In this document: positions 35,001 through 42,004 of the stretch, one piece after another
How the letters are laid out: each line of letters begins with the position of its first letter
How positions within the stretch are numbered: position 1 is the stretch's first letter
NCBI RefSeq assembly: GCF_016595465.1
Contig: NZ_JAENIK010000012.1
Span: 806,001 to 870,000, forward strand
DNA from: Luteolibacter yonseiensis
GTDB taxonomy: Bacteria; Verrucomicrobiota; Verrucomicrobiia; Verrucomicrobiales; Akkermansiaceae
Direction of reading: 5' to 3'
DNA: 64,000 nucleotides
Notes under the pieces: generated by a model
What the model was told of the DNA's origin: nothing
The model's database searches: none
Seen by the model: only the letters and a program-made list of their open reading frames with translations
Translations under genes and position numbers: made by a program

Positions 35001-35689
35001 CCTTCACCCTGAAGAACGACAATGGCAGCACCAGCTCCGCCTCCGGCCTCAAGAAAACAGGTTTCCCGCGCATGCGCTACCCCATGGGTACCGATTCGAA
35101 CCTGTGGCAGGGCTACCGTTCGCTGACGGACTCCGACATCGACCTCCTCGCCGACAAGATCATCGCCCAGGTCCGCCTGCGCGGACCGTTTCTTTCCCTC
35201 GGTGAGTTTGTCAACCGCCGGGTCGACAGCTCGAACCTCTCATACAAGGGTGCCCTCCAAGCGGCCATCGACAGCACCACGATCAACAAGGCTGTCACAG
35301 ACTCATGCGATCCGTTTGATCCCAACATCTATCCGTTCCGTCCAAACGTCTCCAATCCCAACAATACCCCGAACATCGGCGTCGGCATCCCCGGCTACCT
35401 GACCCAGGCGGATCTTTTGCAATCCCTTGCTCCAGTCATCACCCCGCGCTCGGACACCTTCACCATCCGTGCCTACGGCGAAGCCAAGGACGGGACAGGA
35501 AAAGTCATCGCTACGGCACGCTGCGAAGCGGTGGTCCAGCGCGTCGCCGAATTCGTGGATGAAATCAACCCACCGGAAACGCAGATCGCCGACCTGAACA
35601 CCACGAACCAGAATTTCGGACGTAAATTCAAGATTGTGTCGTTCCGGTATCTTTCCGATAATGAGGTCGTTCCCGGTCCAACCACGTAA
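32033..35689 (+). CDS. Verru_Chthon cassette protein A-like giant pilin-related protein
   Basis: A 1218-residue protein. It begins with a type IV pilin-like leader: short charged segment, then RG followed by FALVVTLSMMILLTVIAV, a hydrophobic helix at about 15-40. The conserved Glu at +5 of true pilins is missing, as in GspK/PilX-type minor pilins. Near the C-terminus DIDLLADKIIAQVRLRGPF and LGEFVNRRV resemble the helical GspK-type region. Overall it matches the Verru_Chthon cassette protein A family known from Verrucomicrobium and Chthoniobacter. Its usual B, C and D partners are not adjacent. A prepilin peptidase gene lies 13 kb away. Start ATG 32033 gives the leader at the N-terminus. The exported partner gene follows after 9 bp. 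Confidence 0.8.
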   Translation: MKSNHQLPRDKDRGFALVVTLSMMILLTVIAVGLLSLSSISLRKSGNENATTVARANAKMALMLALGELQRNAGPDQRVTADASIYQPAASNPNIPDDTPDKNTVGVWESWSPKLATEGNGVLTSASGTYAAKKTSNFKGWLSSSPSPDELKATTWATNPSHADPVELFTMKSDGHAQSASKVNVNLVKQGENSTPGKEFSGSIAWTVVQEGTKAKINVGGPENNNLQDQNDRLQAQPRPYLIGSNNFKQPSSEWNIRAGKILTTAQAKLDTALWEGEVTNTVESGDYTASSMGLLTDTVYGGLKTDINLGFDMPNGNFTQTTWGTSPSYRNPFMGAGLRGVQTFTQAMFRGTQRPLFKNPTNVSSGTTVTKLNFRSADGFFHFPASIIPTFTTLRSYYRTPNFLYNTSDGPTVFERAMDSTTLSTAANGVDAAFPYPGAPPRGQYSQTSFRPVLDRVLFVLSLGSFGSEVRLVFTPVITLWNPYNVALEIEGAVACPWMDMPYSAKWTFTPAKEGDPKDPLAMSKMMGNVDPRVEGRQIRPYFYAAITPNGGPISPGQTIRFKPGEVRVFAPASQIDVQYNTAATIPGNGALPVGQTVYMKPVTNANDMKNLKGGLAVPMKNAKSGDGFTRSFSPGDTVNVNFYSNRAQDYPFSVTLEDATRAKTNPPFPRGQAITDVQMTAFAQSATIANLNSPTVPFAQLSVTRQPFGVIETYHRVAKESRTARRSDIVYTVNPRQPFVNRALSDGSFLTAPHYETVVRTVSSFEEVIRTDETGRNAFYGRSNALPDGQSQLAFFEAPQQPIISLAAFQHADLGGTAFSTSYQIGNSWASPYLDKSRAMNAIQSGGANTGTEANYTRQMMGVYDYSYLANEALWDSFFCSSITDTFQLGSTAGTEAAWQGNGIATKKVKAETVLANFLDDPEKNPLRNPRMKFFPGKSEIADLKTDLMRPEGCLKIAAHLQVDGAFNINSTSRKAWIAVLSGLREAAFTLKNDNGSTSSASGLKKTGFPRMRYPMGTDSNLWQGYRSLTDSDIDLLADKIIAQVRLRGPFLSLGEFVNRRVDSSNLSYKGALQAAIDSTTINKAVTDSCDPFDPNIYPFRPNVSNPNNTPNIGVGIPGYLTQADLLQSLAPVITPRSDTFTIRAYGEAKDGTGKVIATARCEAVVQRVAEFVDEINPPETQIADLNTTNQNFGRKFKIVSFRYLSDNEVVPGPTT

Positions 35690-35698
35690 TTTTCATCC

Positions 35699-36424
35699 AT
35701 GAATCACACAGCCCTGCGTCTCGTTCGCCCGCTCGTCCTCGCCCTTGCTACCCCGCTGCTCTGCGGCCCGCTCCTCGCCATACCGGCCCGCGTACTCGCG
35801 TGGGACACCGACATCGCGGGGAGATCCCTGGCCATCGGTGACGCGAACAAGAATTCGAAAATCGTCGCGATGCACCCCACGCAGCGCACCGAGCCTTACG
35901 AGGTCAACACTGGAGACGCACCTTCCGGAATTGTCGCCTTGGACAAAAAGGGGCCGGACGGCAAGCCGGCGGTCAGCCCGATCAAGATTCCCGCAGGCGT
36001 CAAGAATCCGCTTCTTGTCATTCTTCCGGATGAAAAGGCCACCACCGGAATCCGCATATTTGTTCTCGAGGACGACACCAGCGGTTTCTCATGGGGGACA
36101 ACCCGCTTCATCAATGCGATGGGCAAGGAAGTGATTTTCGTGCAAGAGAAGAAAGGCACCTCTTTGCCACCCTCATGGACCCCTATCCAACTGTCGCCGG
36201 GTGGTGAAGATCGCAATGTGGGAGTGAAGATGTTCTTCCGTGACCAACCCGAGCGCCCCATCTACTCCGCGGTTTGGGAAATCAACAGCAACGTCAGGAA
36301 GCTGGTTTTCCTCCTGCCTAGCGAGGATGAACGGCTCGGCCCTGTGGCCACGAAGATGATTCTGGAGGACCGCCGGGTGATCCAGGCGGTCAACGACGCG
36401 AAGCAGAAGGCCGGAAAACCATAA
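35699..36424 (+). CDS. Exported protein of unknown function, partner of the Verru_Chthon A protein
   Basis: A 241-residue protein with a signal peptide (LVRPLVLALATPLLCGPLL, cleavage near residue 27) and no recognised domain. The mature part has mixed beta-strand character (NPLLVILPDEK, IRIFVLEDDTSGFSWG, VWEINSNVRKLVFLL) and a helical end. It starts 9 bp after the Verru_Chthon A stop and is followed by a strong terminator, so the two genes form one transcript. An assembly or anchoring partner of the pilin-like protein is a reasonable guess only. Confidence 0.7.
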   Translation: MNHTALRLVRPLVLALATPLLCGPLLAIPARVLAWDTDIAGRSLAIGDANKNSKIVAMHPTQRTEPYEVNTGDAPSGIVALDKKGPDGKPAVSPIKIPAGVKNPLLVILPDEKATTGIRIFVLEDDTSGFSWGTTRFINAMGKEVIFVQEKKGTSLPPSWTPIQLSPGGEDRNVGVKMFFRDQPERPIYSAVWEINSNVRKLVFLLPSEDERLGPVATKMILEDRRVIQAVNDAKQKAGKP

Positions 36425-36453
36425 TCCGTTTTGCTTCGGTAATCCATCCATAG

Positions 36454-36482
36454 ACGGCGGTCGATCGACCGCCGTTTTTTTT
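36454..36482 (+). terminator. Rho-independent terminator after the Verru_Chthon A operon
   Basis: A perfect palindrome from ACGGCGGTC to GACCGCCGT (36454-36475) folds into a 9-bp stem with a four-base loop and runs directly into eight T residues (36475-36482). Confidence 0.9.
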
Positions 36483-37451
36483 GATACATGTCGGGCGGTT
36501 TGCCTGATCACCACCGCCCCAGTTCCAGGGTAACTTCCCATCCCTCCCCTCCCTTTTCAGAGATTCGGCAGAGGCTCTGTGGAACAAGAAAGCCCGCATT
36601 TTCCGACATTTTCCAATTTCCTCCCCGCGATGCGCAGCAGTTCGTCCTCGTGCACGCGGAACATCACAATCGGAGCCTCGTGTGCGTCCCTCCCCAAGGG
36701 CTTCAACCCACTCTCCGCCCCCTGTCCCTGAGGGAATCCCAAGAGGATGTAATCCGACTCATCGTCTTTCCAAATCAATCTGGGGCCCTTCCCGCCAAAG
36801 GTAAAATGATCCACAAAATATTGCTGGATCCGACCGCGTTGGCATTCGGATAAACCTCTGGAATTGATACAAATATTCATCGGGGGCAAACAGTTCGATC
36901 CATGATGTGGGGAGGGGGCACGATCGCTGGACGTAGGTAGCAAAACCATTGATGCACGCACGTTTCGTGCCACGTGACTTCGCACACAGATCAACTCTCT
37001 CATCATCAACTCAAAAGAGCATCCTCTCATCTGATTATCACGAGGTAGGAGGTGAAATACCCGGTAACTCTTGCCGGAAGTCTGAAGAATTTTCCGTAAA
37101 AACCACCTTTCGGCCTGAAGAGGCCGGCACGGCATCAGGACATCGTGAACAACCTTCAGACCGCTCGGTCGATGACGAATTTAACAGGAATTCGACGGGT
37201 TCCGGAGTCCTTGGCTTTTCAACCTTTTTTCCTCTCTTCCTCACCCCGACGAACACAACAGAAGCATTCATAACCGCCACCTAGGGAGAGGCCAGCTCGT
37301 CCGGCACGGAAGAAATCAATGCCAGTTGTCTCAGCCCTTTCATCGTCCGCCATGCATGATGTTGGCGATTCGGAGATCTCCGCTCCTTTTCCTGTCCGCT
37401 CCGTTGCCGAAATCCGTTGACGCATTCCCTTTCAATCCGTTAGGTCGATCT
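36483..37451. other. Gene-poor region of about 970 bp
   Basis: No confident gene. A minus-strand frame from ATG 36880 to 36557 would encode 107 residues (start MNICINSRGL, middle WKDDESDYILLGFPQG, VMFRVHEDELLRIAG). It looks protein-like but matches nothing I recognise and has no ribosome-binding site; it could be a small gene or a decayed one. The remaining frames have unnatural composition. A fourth copy of the palindromic motif lies at 37034-37049. The leader of the 37452 gene occupies the right end. Confidence 0.4.
37034..37049. promoter_or_regulatory. Palindromic motif copy 4 (weaker right arm)
   Basis: ATTATCACGAGGTAGG keeps the left arm and centre of the motif but the right arm is degraded. 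It is 418 bp before the GTG at 37452, so a link to that gene is uncertain. Confidence 0.3.
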
Positions 37452-38639
37452 GTGCTGAAGCGGTCCCTGATCCTTTTTTCCTGCGCGCTCATTGCGGGGC
37501 TGGCGGCAGGTTGGAATCATATGGAGTCACCCACCCCGGCACCTCTCGAAACCACAAGGAAGACCTCTCCACGCGCCAGTCCACCACGTCCCGTTTGGAC
37601 GACCGATGATTTCATCAAGCTTGCCCGCGACCGCGCCCGCATCATGGGCCAGCCCGGCTACAATCCCCTCGCCGAAACCCTTGCCGACTGGACCGACTCG
37701 GAAATCATCGCCGCCCTTGATGCCTGTCTCACCGATCCTGATGTGGTTCTGGGGGCCGGCTCCGCGGAATTCCTGGATGGAAATCTGTTGGATGAATGGA
37801 TGCGGCGTGATTTCGATTCCGCGCTCGCATGGTTTGAAAAACTCGAATCCCGCTCCGCGAAAAGCAGGCTGGCGGTGACACTCGGCAACCGCTGGCCTGC
37901 GGACAAAGCGGATCAAGGTCTCGCCTTTCTTCAAGCGAATCGCGAACTTTTCCCCTTAAGTCTCGGCGACTCCATTCTGAACAAGGCATTTGAAGCCGCC
38001 GCACGGAGAGGCCCCGCGGCGATGGAGAAGATGCTGAAAATCCTGCGGGAAAATGAAATCGACACACCGGGTGGGTCTTGGCGTTTCCCCCCAGACTTCG
38101 ACTTCGCCACCTTGAGCCGGAGCACGGAAATCAAGGCGATCTGGGGCAACAGTGACTCGAAGGCATTTTTGGAACAATGGGTTGCCCAGAATTCGGATCA
38201 GGCCTTCGACTGGATTCTGGGATACCCGGGTGCGGATTCGTTGCCCCTCCTTTTCAAGTGCTCGCAGGATTGCAAGTGGCTCGGCAGCAAATTTGAAACA
38301 CTCGATGCCGGGCAACGCGCCGAATTCATGGACGACCTGAAGTCTTCAAATACGATCCCACCAGCCCTCGTCGCAGGATTCATCGAAGGTATCGGTGATC
38401 CAATCGCTCTTCAGGGAGCCTACGAAATGCTGGCGCAGAACATCCTACGCGGAAATGTAGAAGACCAGATGAGGGTGTTGGAAGAAATCGGGGACACCGC
38501 GATCAGGATCTCCCTGTTGAAAAATGTGCCACCGGCGGAGACGGACGGCGCGGGCGAGCCCCTTCTGCGACAGAAGCTCATCGACTGGAAAGCATCGCCC
38601 GAACAAATCGAATCCATTGTTTCCCGCTACAAGCCATGA
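37452..38639 (+). CDS. Exported or membrane-anchored helical protein, first of a related pair
   Basis: A 395-residue protein with an N-terminal hydrophobic segment (LILFSCALIAGLAAGW) that is a signal peptide or anchor, a Pro/Ser/Thr-rich linker and a long helical part. Short motifs recur: DEWMRRDFDSALAWFEKL, EQWVAQNSDQAFDWIL, the A-x2-W repeat style common in verrucomicrobial secreted proteins. No enzyme motif is present. The start is taken as GTG 37452 because it puts the hydrophobic segment at the N-terminus; the frame is open further left to 37326. Its stop overlaps the start of the next, similar gene (ATGA 38636-38639), so the two are coupled. Confidence 0.65.
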   Translation: MLKRSLILFSCALIAGLAAGWNHMESPTPAPLETTRKTSPRASPPRPVWTTDDFIKLARDRARIMGQPGYNPLAETLADWTDSEIIAALDACLTDPDVVLGAGSAEFLDGNLLDEWMRRDFDSALAWFEKLESRSAKSRLAVTLGNRWPADKADQGLAFLQANRELFPLSLGDSILNKAFEAAARRGPAAMEKMLKILRENEIDTPGGSWRFPPDFDFATLSRSTEIKAIWGNSDSKAFLEQWVAQNSDQAFDWILGYPGADSLPLLFKCSQDCKWLGSKFETLDAGQRAEFMDDLKSSNTIPPALVAGFIEGIGDPIALQGAYEMLAQNILRGNVEDQMRVLEEIGDTAIRISLLKNVPPAETDGAGEPLLRQKLIDWKASPEQIESIVSRYKP

Positions 38640-39898
38640 GGAAATCCATTTCACTCCCCGTGCTCGCGTGTGCCGGCTTCATCACCGGATATTGGTCGGG
38701 AGATCATCTGACGACGCTTTCCGGGATCGCATCCAAACCGGCCCTCCTCCCCTCCGCTTCTGCCCGTCCAAACGAACAAACACCTCATCATCTCACGGAA
38801 CCGCCACAGGAAAAACACAATCTCGCCGCCCTCCTCCGCTGGCGTTCGCAACGGGCCGATGGAGACCCCGGGATCCGGAACGAAATCGGACGCATGGATA
38901 GTTCGACCATACGCGAGATGATGACCGGTGTGCTGGCGGCACAACAGGATGGCCCGATGGAGGTCCGCCTGATCCTGGATGCCGCGGCAAAGGAGCTCTT
39001 CCACCGTGAAGGAGAAAAGGCACTCGAATGGGCGGACTCTCTCGATCCCGCGTCCGGACGTCGTGCCATTCTCGAGCATGTCGTTGTGGCTGCGGTTTCC
39101 GCCTCGCCTGAAATGGGAAAACAATGGATCGACCGGTATGAGAAGGAATTCGGGAAAGACAGATTCAGTCCGTTTCCCTCCGCCGCTGCAACCGGTGCCA
39201 CCCGGCGCGGCGCGGCGGACCTTCTTCAACTGCGGATAATCATGGGAACCGGCTCAACCGCTCCCATGGGACCGATACCCAACGACTTTGATTTCCACCT
39301 GCTCATCACGGAATCCCCGAACCTCGCATCACTGGGACAGGCCATGGAATACTGGACTGCCAAAGATCGCGAGAACGCCTGGGCCGCAGTCCGGGAAATC
39401 ATGGTCAAAGATGCCAACAAGGGCGTCAATTTCTTCGGTTCGGCTTTCACCGGCATCGCCTCGATCGAAGGAGAGCGGCAGGCGGCGCGCTGGATTTCCG
39501 GCAAACTGGACGAACTCCCGCCGGATCTCCGGGAACGCGCGGTTTCCTCGCTCCTCACCAATGAGCTGACCCAGAACGCCACCTACGAAACCCTGATGGC
39601 GGAATTTCCGCATGATGCCGACCGCGTCGCGTTGGCGGCCAGCATCGTCAATCCGTTCGCCAATCCCACGGCAGGCTCGAATGTGCTGAAATCGCTCGGT
39701 TCCGAGTCGCTGCAGGTGCAGGCGCTCGTGAGATCCGCGAAAACCTTCAGCCGGGTCGCCTCCGATCCTGACGATCCTTCAGCCAGGGATATCCATACTT
39801 ATTTCGGGAAAACCATGGATCAGCTCGACCTCGGTCCGGCATCGCGGGAAAAGGTCGATACCGTGCTCAACACTCCGCAGGATCCAGATCCAAGGTAG
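38636..39898 (+). CDS. Exported or membrane-anchored helical protein, second of a related pair
   Basis: A 420-residue protein of the same plan as its upstream neighbour: N-terminal hydrophobic segment (ISLPVLACAGFITGYWSG), polar linker, then helices with the same style of repeat (GEKALEWADSLDPASGRRAI, KDRENAWAAVREIM, RQAARWISGKL). Sequence identity to the neighbour is low by eye, so they are old duplicates or members of one broad family. No catalytic motif seen. Start ATG 38636 overlaps the previous stop. It converges on the TamA-like gene with a 117-bp gap in which no clear terminator is visible. Confidence 0.65.
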   Translation: MRKSISLPVLACAGFITGYWSGDHLTTLSGIASKPALLPSASARPNEQTPHHLTEPPQEKHNLAALLRWRSQRADGDPGIRNEIGRMDSSTIREMMTGVLAAQQDGPMEVRLILDAAAKELFHREGEKALEWADSLDPASGRRAILEHVVVAAVSASPEMGKQWIDRYEKEFGKDRFSPFPSAAATGATRRGAADLLQLRIIMGTGSTAPMGPIPNDFDFHLLITESPNLASLGQAMEYWTAKDRENAWAAVREIMVKDANKGVNFFGSAFTGIASIEGERQAARWISGKLDELPPDLRERAVSSLLTNELTQNATYETLMAEFPHDADRVALAASIVNPFANPTAGSNVLKSLGSESLQVQALVRSAKTFSRVASDPDDPSARDIHTYFGKTMDQLDLGPASREKVDTVLNTPQDPDPR

Positions 39899-40015
39899 CT
39901 CGCTTTCGGGCTCGGACTTTTCCAAGCCGAAGCCTTGGGAGAATCGCCCCCGCCACTGTTCCATTCGGACCAGCATGATGGAAAGAGGGGCAATAAATTC
40001 CCTCGTTGCCCGCGT

Positions 40016-42004
40016 TCAATACGCCGTTCCGATTGCGAAATGCAGCGTGCCAACAGGTTCGCCGGGATCCTGGGTCAGATTGTAACCATACTCCAACCGC
40101 ACAGGGCCAATCGGCAGATTCAGCCTGACGCCGAGACCGACCGCCATCTCCAGTTCGCTCTGGGACAGTTCATAATACTCGCGGGACAGCGCACCCGCGT
40201 CCAGGAACACCACCGCGCTGACACTTCCCGTGATACTGCGGATCAGCTCGGCATTCGCATTCCAAGCGGCTTCGCCGCCTGTTGGATGGCCGTTCACCGT
40301 CGGCCCCAGTTCCCGCTCGGGGAAGCTGCGAACGCTCCGTGCGCCACCATTGAACATCCGCAGGTCGATGGGCAGGTTCTCACCGTCGCCCGTCGGGACC
40401 AGCATGCCGAACTCACCTCCCAAACCAACGCTGTAGTTCGCATTGATCGGGTGATACCATCCCCCGTTGACGCCTCCCTTCACGTAGGAGGTGGTGAGAT
40501 CCCCCACCGCGGCACCGATTTCCAACGGGCTGTCCAGGTGCCATCCCTTCTTCGGCAGGACGGTGCTGTCGCGATAATCCAATGTCTGGGTGAAGCGAAG
40601 CCGCGGGTTTCCATATACCGTTTCGCCCAATTCCGCAGGCGGCAGGCCGTCAGGTTCGAGGTTCACGATGGAGGTGCCCGCGAGAACTTCCAACGAATAG
40701 TGGTCGCCCAGCTTCCAATTCACCTTGCCCTCCAGACCGGTTTCCAGGGCGGTATAGCCTTCCCGTCCGTAAAACAGCGCGTAAGCGCGGACTGTTCCCG
40801 AAACATCGGAACCCCACATCCAGGGATCCGTCAGTTTCGTTTCTCCCAGAATGCCACGCGCGCTGAATTCGAAACCGGAGCTGAAGCCCAGCAACTGCCC
40901 GAACAGGTTCCTGTCCGCATAGGATACCCGGAAGAGAGGTCCGTGATAGGAATCCACCCCCGCCGCACCTGAAATCTCTCGCGCGCGTGTTTCGTCGAAA
41001 TGCAGCAAGGCATCGATCCGTTTCTCGCTCACCGGAACCCTCTCCACGGTCGCTGAAGAAAATGCTCCGGTCGCCAGGAATCCACGGATGCGCTTGTTCA
41101 TCGCCGCCTCGTCATACCACTCCCCCTCCAAAACCTTCATTCGTTGGGCGATTCGTTTCGGATTCGTCCGCTCGAGCCCCTCGATACGGACGTTGTTCAG
41201 CCGGACGCGGTTGCCGAGATCAATGTAGAAATCCGGGATGAATTTCGGAGCCTCCAGAATGCGGCCCATGGTGATTCTGGAGTCGGGATAACCACGGCTG
41301 TTGAAAGCCTCCTCCACCGCGAGGCGCATGGCATTCAGGTTCGCGGTGGTGGCTTCCTTGCCGATGAATGGGTCAACGGTCGTCTTCGTGCGGATCACCC
41401 CGCGGTTGTCCGGGCTGAAGATTTTCGCGGGAGAAATTCGGAAAAGCGGTCCGGTGACCACGTCGATGGCGAGATCCACCCGCTCCTCAACCGGATCGGT
41501 ATTGCGGGAGGCGATCGTCACCTCGGCTGACCAATAGCCTTGCGAGTTGAGTTGTTGCCGGATGTTGGATACCCCCTTCTCGACGTCTTCCTCCCTGAAG
41601 GGGGCGGACCCGGCTCCCAACGGACGAGCCTTCTCGGCGGGTGCGGCATAGATCTTGGCCAGTTTGGGCGCCTGATCCGAATCGACACCGCGGACCGTCA
41701 CGGTCCCGAGGGAGAATCTCCGGCCTTCGTATACGGTCAGCAGGATTTCGTCGCGGCTGACGATTTTCGAACTCACCCGCACATCGGCGTATCCGTCCTT
41801 CCGCAACACCTGGGTCAGAAGGAAGGCGGCATCGTCCGCACTTGATGCGGATGCCTGGTTGTTCCTCACATATTCCAGCCGCCCGCCCATCAGATCCAGC
41901 ACGTTCCCCTCGCTCTTGCGGGTCAGGCCGGTGATGTGGATGCGCGTCTCGGCCGTCGCGGCGAGCGCGGTGAGCATGAGGATGGGAAAAGTGCGGCGCA
42001 TCAT
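40016..42004 (-). CDS. tamA: Omp85-family outer-membrane protein, TamA/BamA-like
   Basis: A 662-residue outer-membrane assembly protein. Signal peptide RRTFPILMLTALAATAET; about three POTRA domains follow (VYEGRRFSLGTVTVRG; VDLAIDVVTGPLFRIS; IDLGNRVRLNNVRIEG), then a 16-strand-type barrel. Barrel landmarks are VLPKKGWHLDSP, the conserved RSVRSFPERELGP loop and the C-terminal VRLEYGYNLTQ ending in an aromatic Tyr. Start ATG 42004 overlaps the stop of the tamB-like gene (minus-strand TGATG), which argues for TamA rather than BamA. The TAM pair moves lipids or proteins across the periplasm to the outer membrane. Confidence 0.85.
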   Translation of the reverse strand: MMRRTFPILMLTALAATAETRIHITGLTRKSEGNVLDLMGGRLEYVRNNQASASSADDAAFLLTQVLRKDGYADVRVSSKIVSRDEILLTVYEGRRFSLGTVTVRGVDSDQAPKLAKIYAAPAEKARPLGAGSAPFREEDVEKGVSNIRQQLNSQGYWSAEVTIASRNTDPVEERVDLAIDVVTGPLFRISPAKIFSPDNRGVIRTKTTVDPFIGKEATTANLNAMRLAVEEAFNSRGYPDSRITMGRILEAPKFIPDFYIDLGNRVRLNNVRIEGLERTNPKRIAQRMKVLEGEWYDEAAMNKRIRGFLATGAFSSATVERVPVSEKRIDALLHFDETRAREISGAAGVDSYHGPLFRVSYADRNLFGQLLGFSSGFEFSARGILGETKLTDPWMWGSDVSGTVRAYALFYGREGYTALETGLEGKVNWKLGDHYSLEVLAGTSIVNLEPDGLPPAELGETVYGNPRLRFTQTLDYRDSTVLPKKGWHLDSPLEIGAAVGDLTTSYVKGGVNGGWYHPINANYSVGLGGEFGMLVPTGDGENLPIDLRMFNGGARSVRSFPERELGPTVNGHPTGGEAAWNANAELIRSITGSVSAVVFLDAGALSREYYELSQSELEMAVGLGVRLNLPIGPVRLEYGYNLTQDPGEPVGTLHFAIGTAY

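Noticed and set aside
36949-37284. 111-residue plus-strand frame
   Set aside because: Low-complexity, His/Arg/Thr-rich translation with no family resemblance and no supporting context.
39899-40015. GGGCAA/TTGCCC dyad in the convergent gap before the TamA-like gene
   Set aside because: Only six base pairs and no T tract on either strand.
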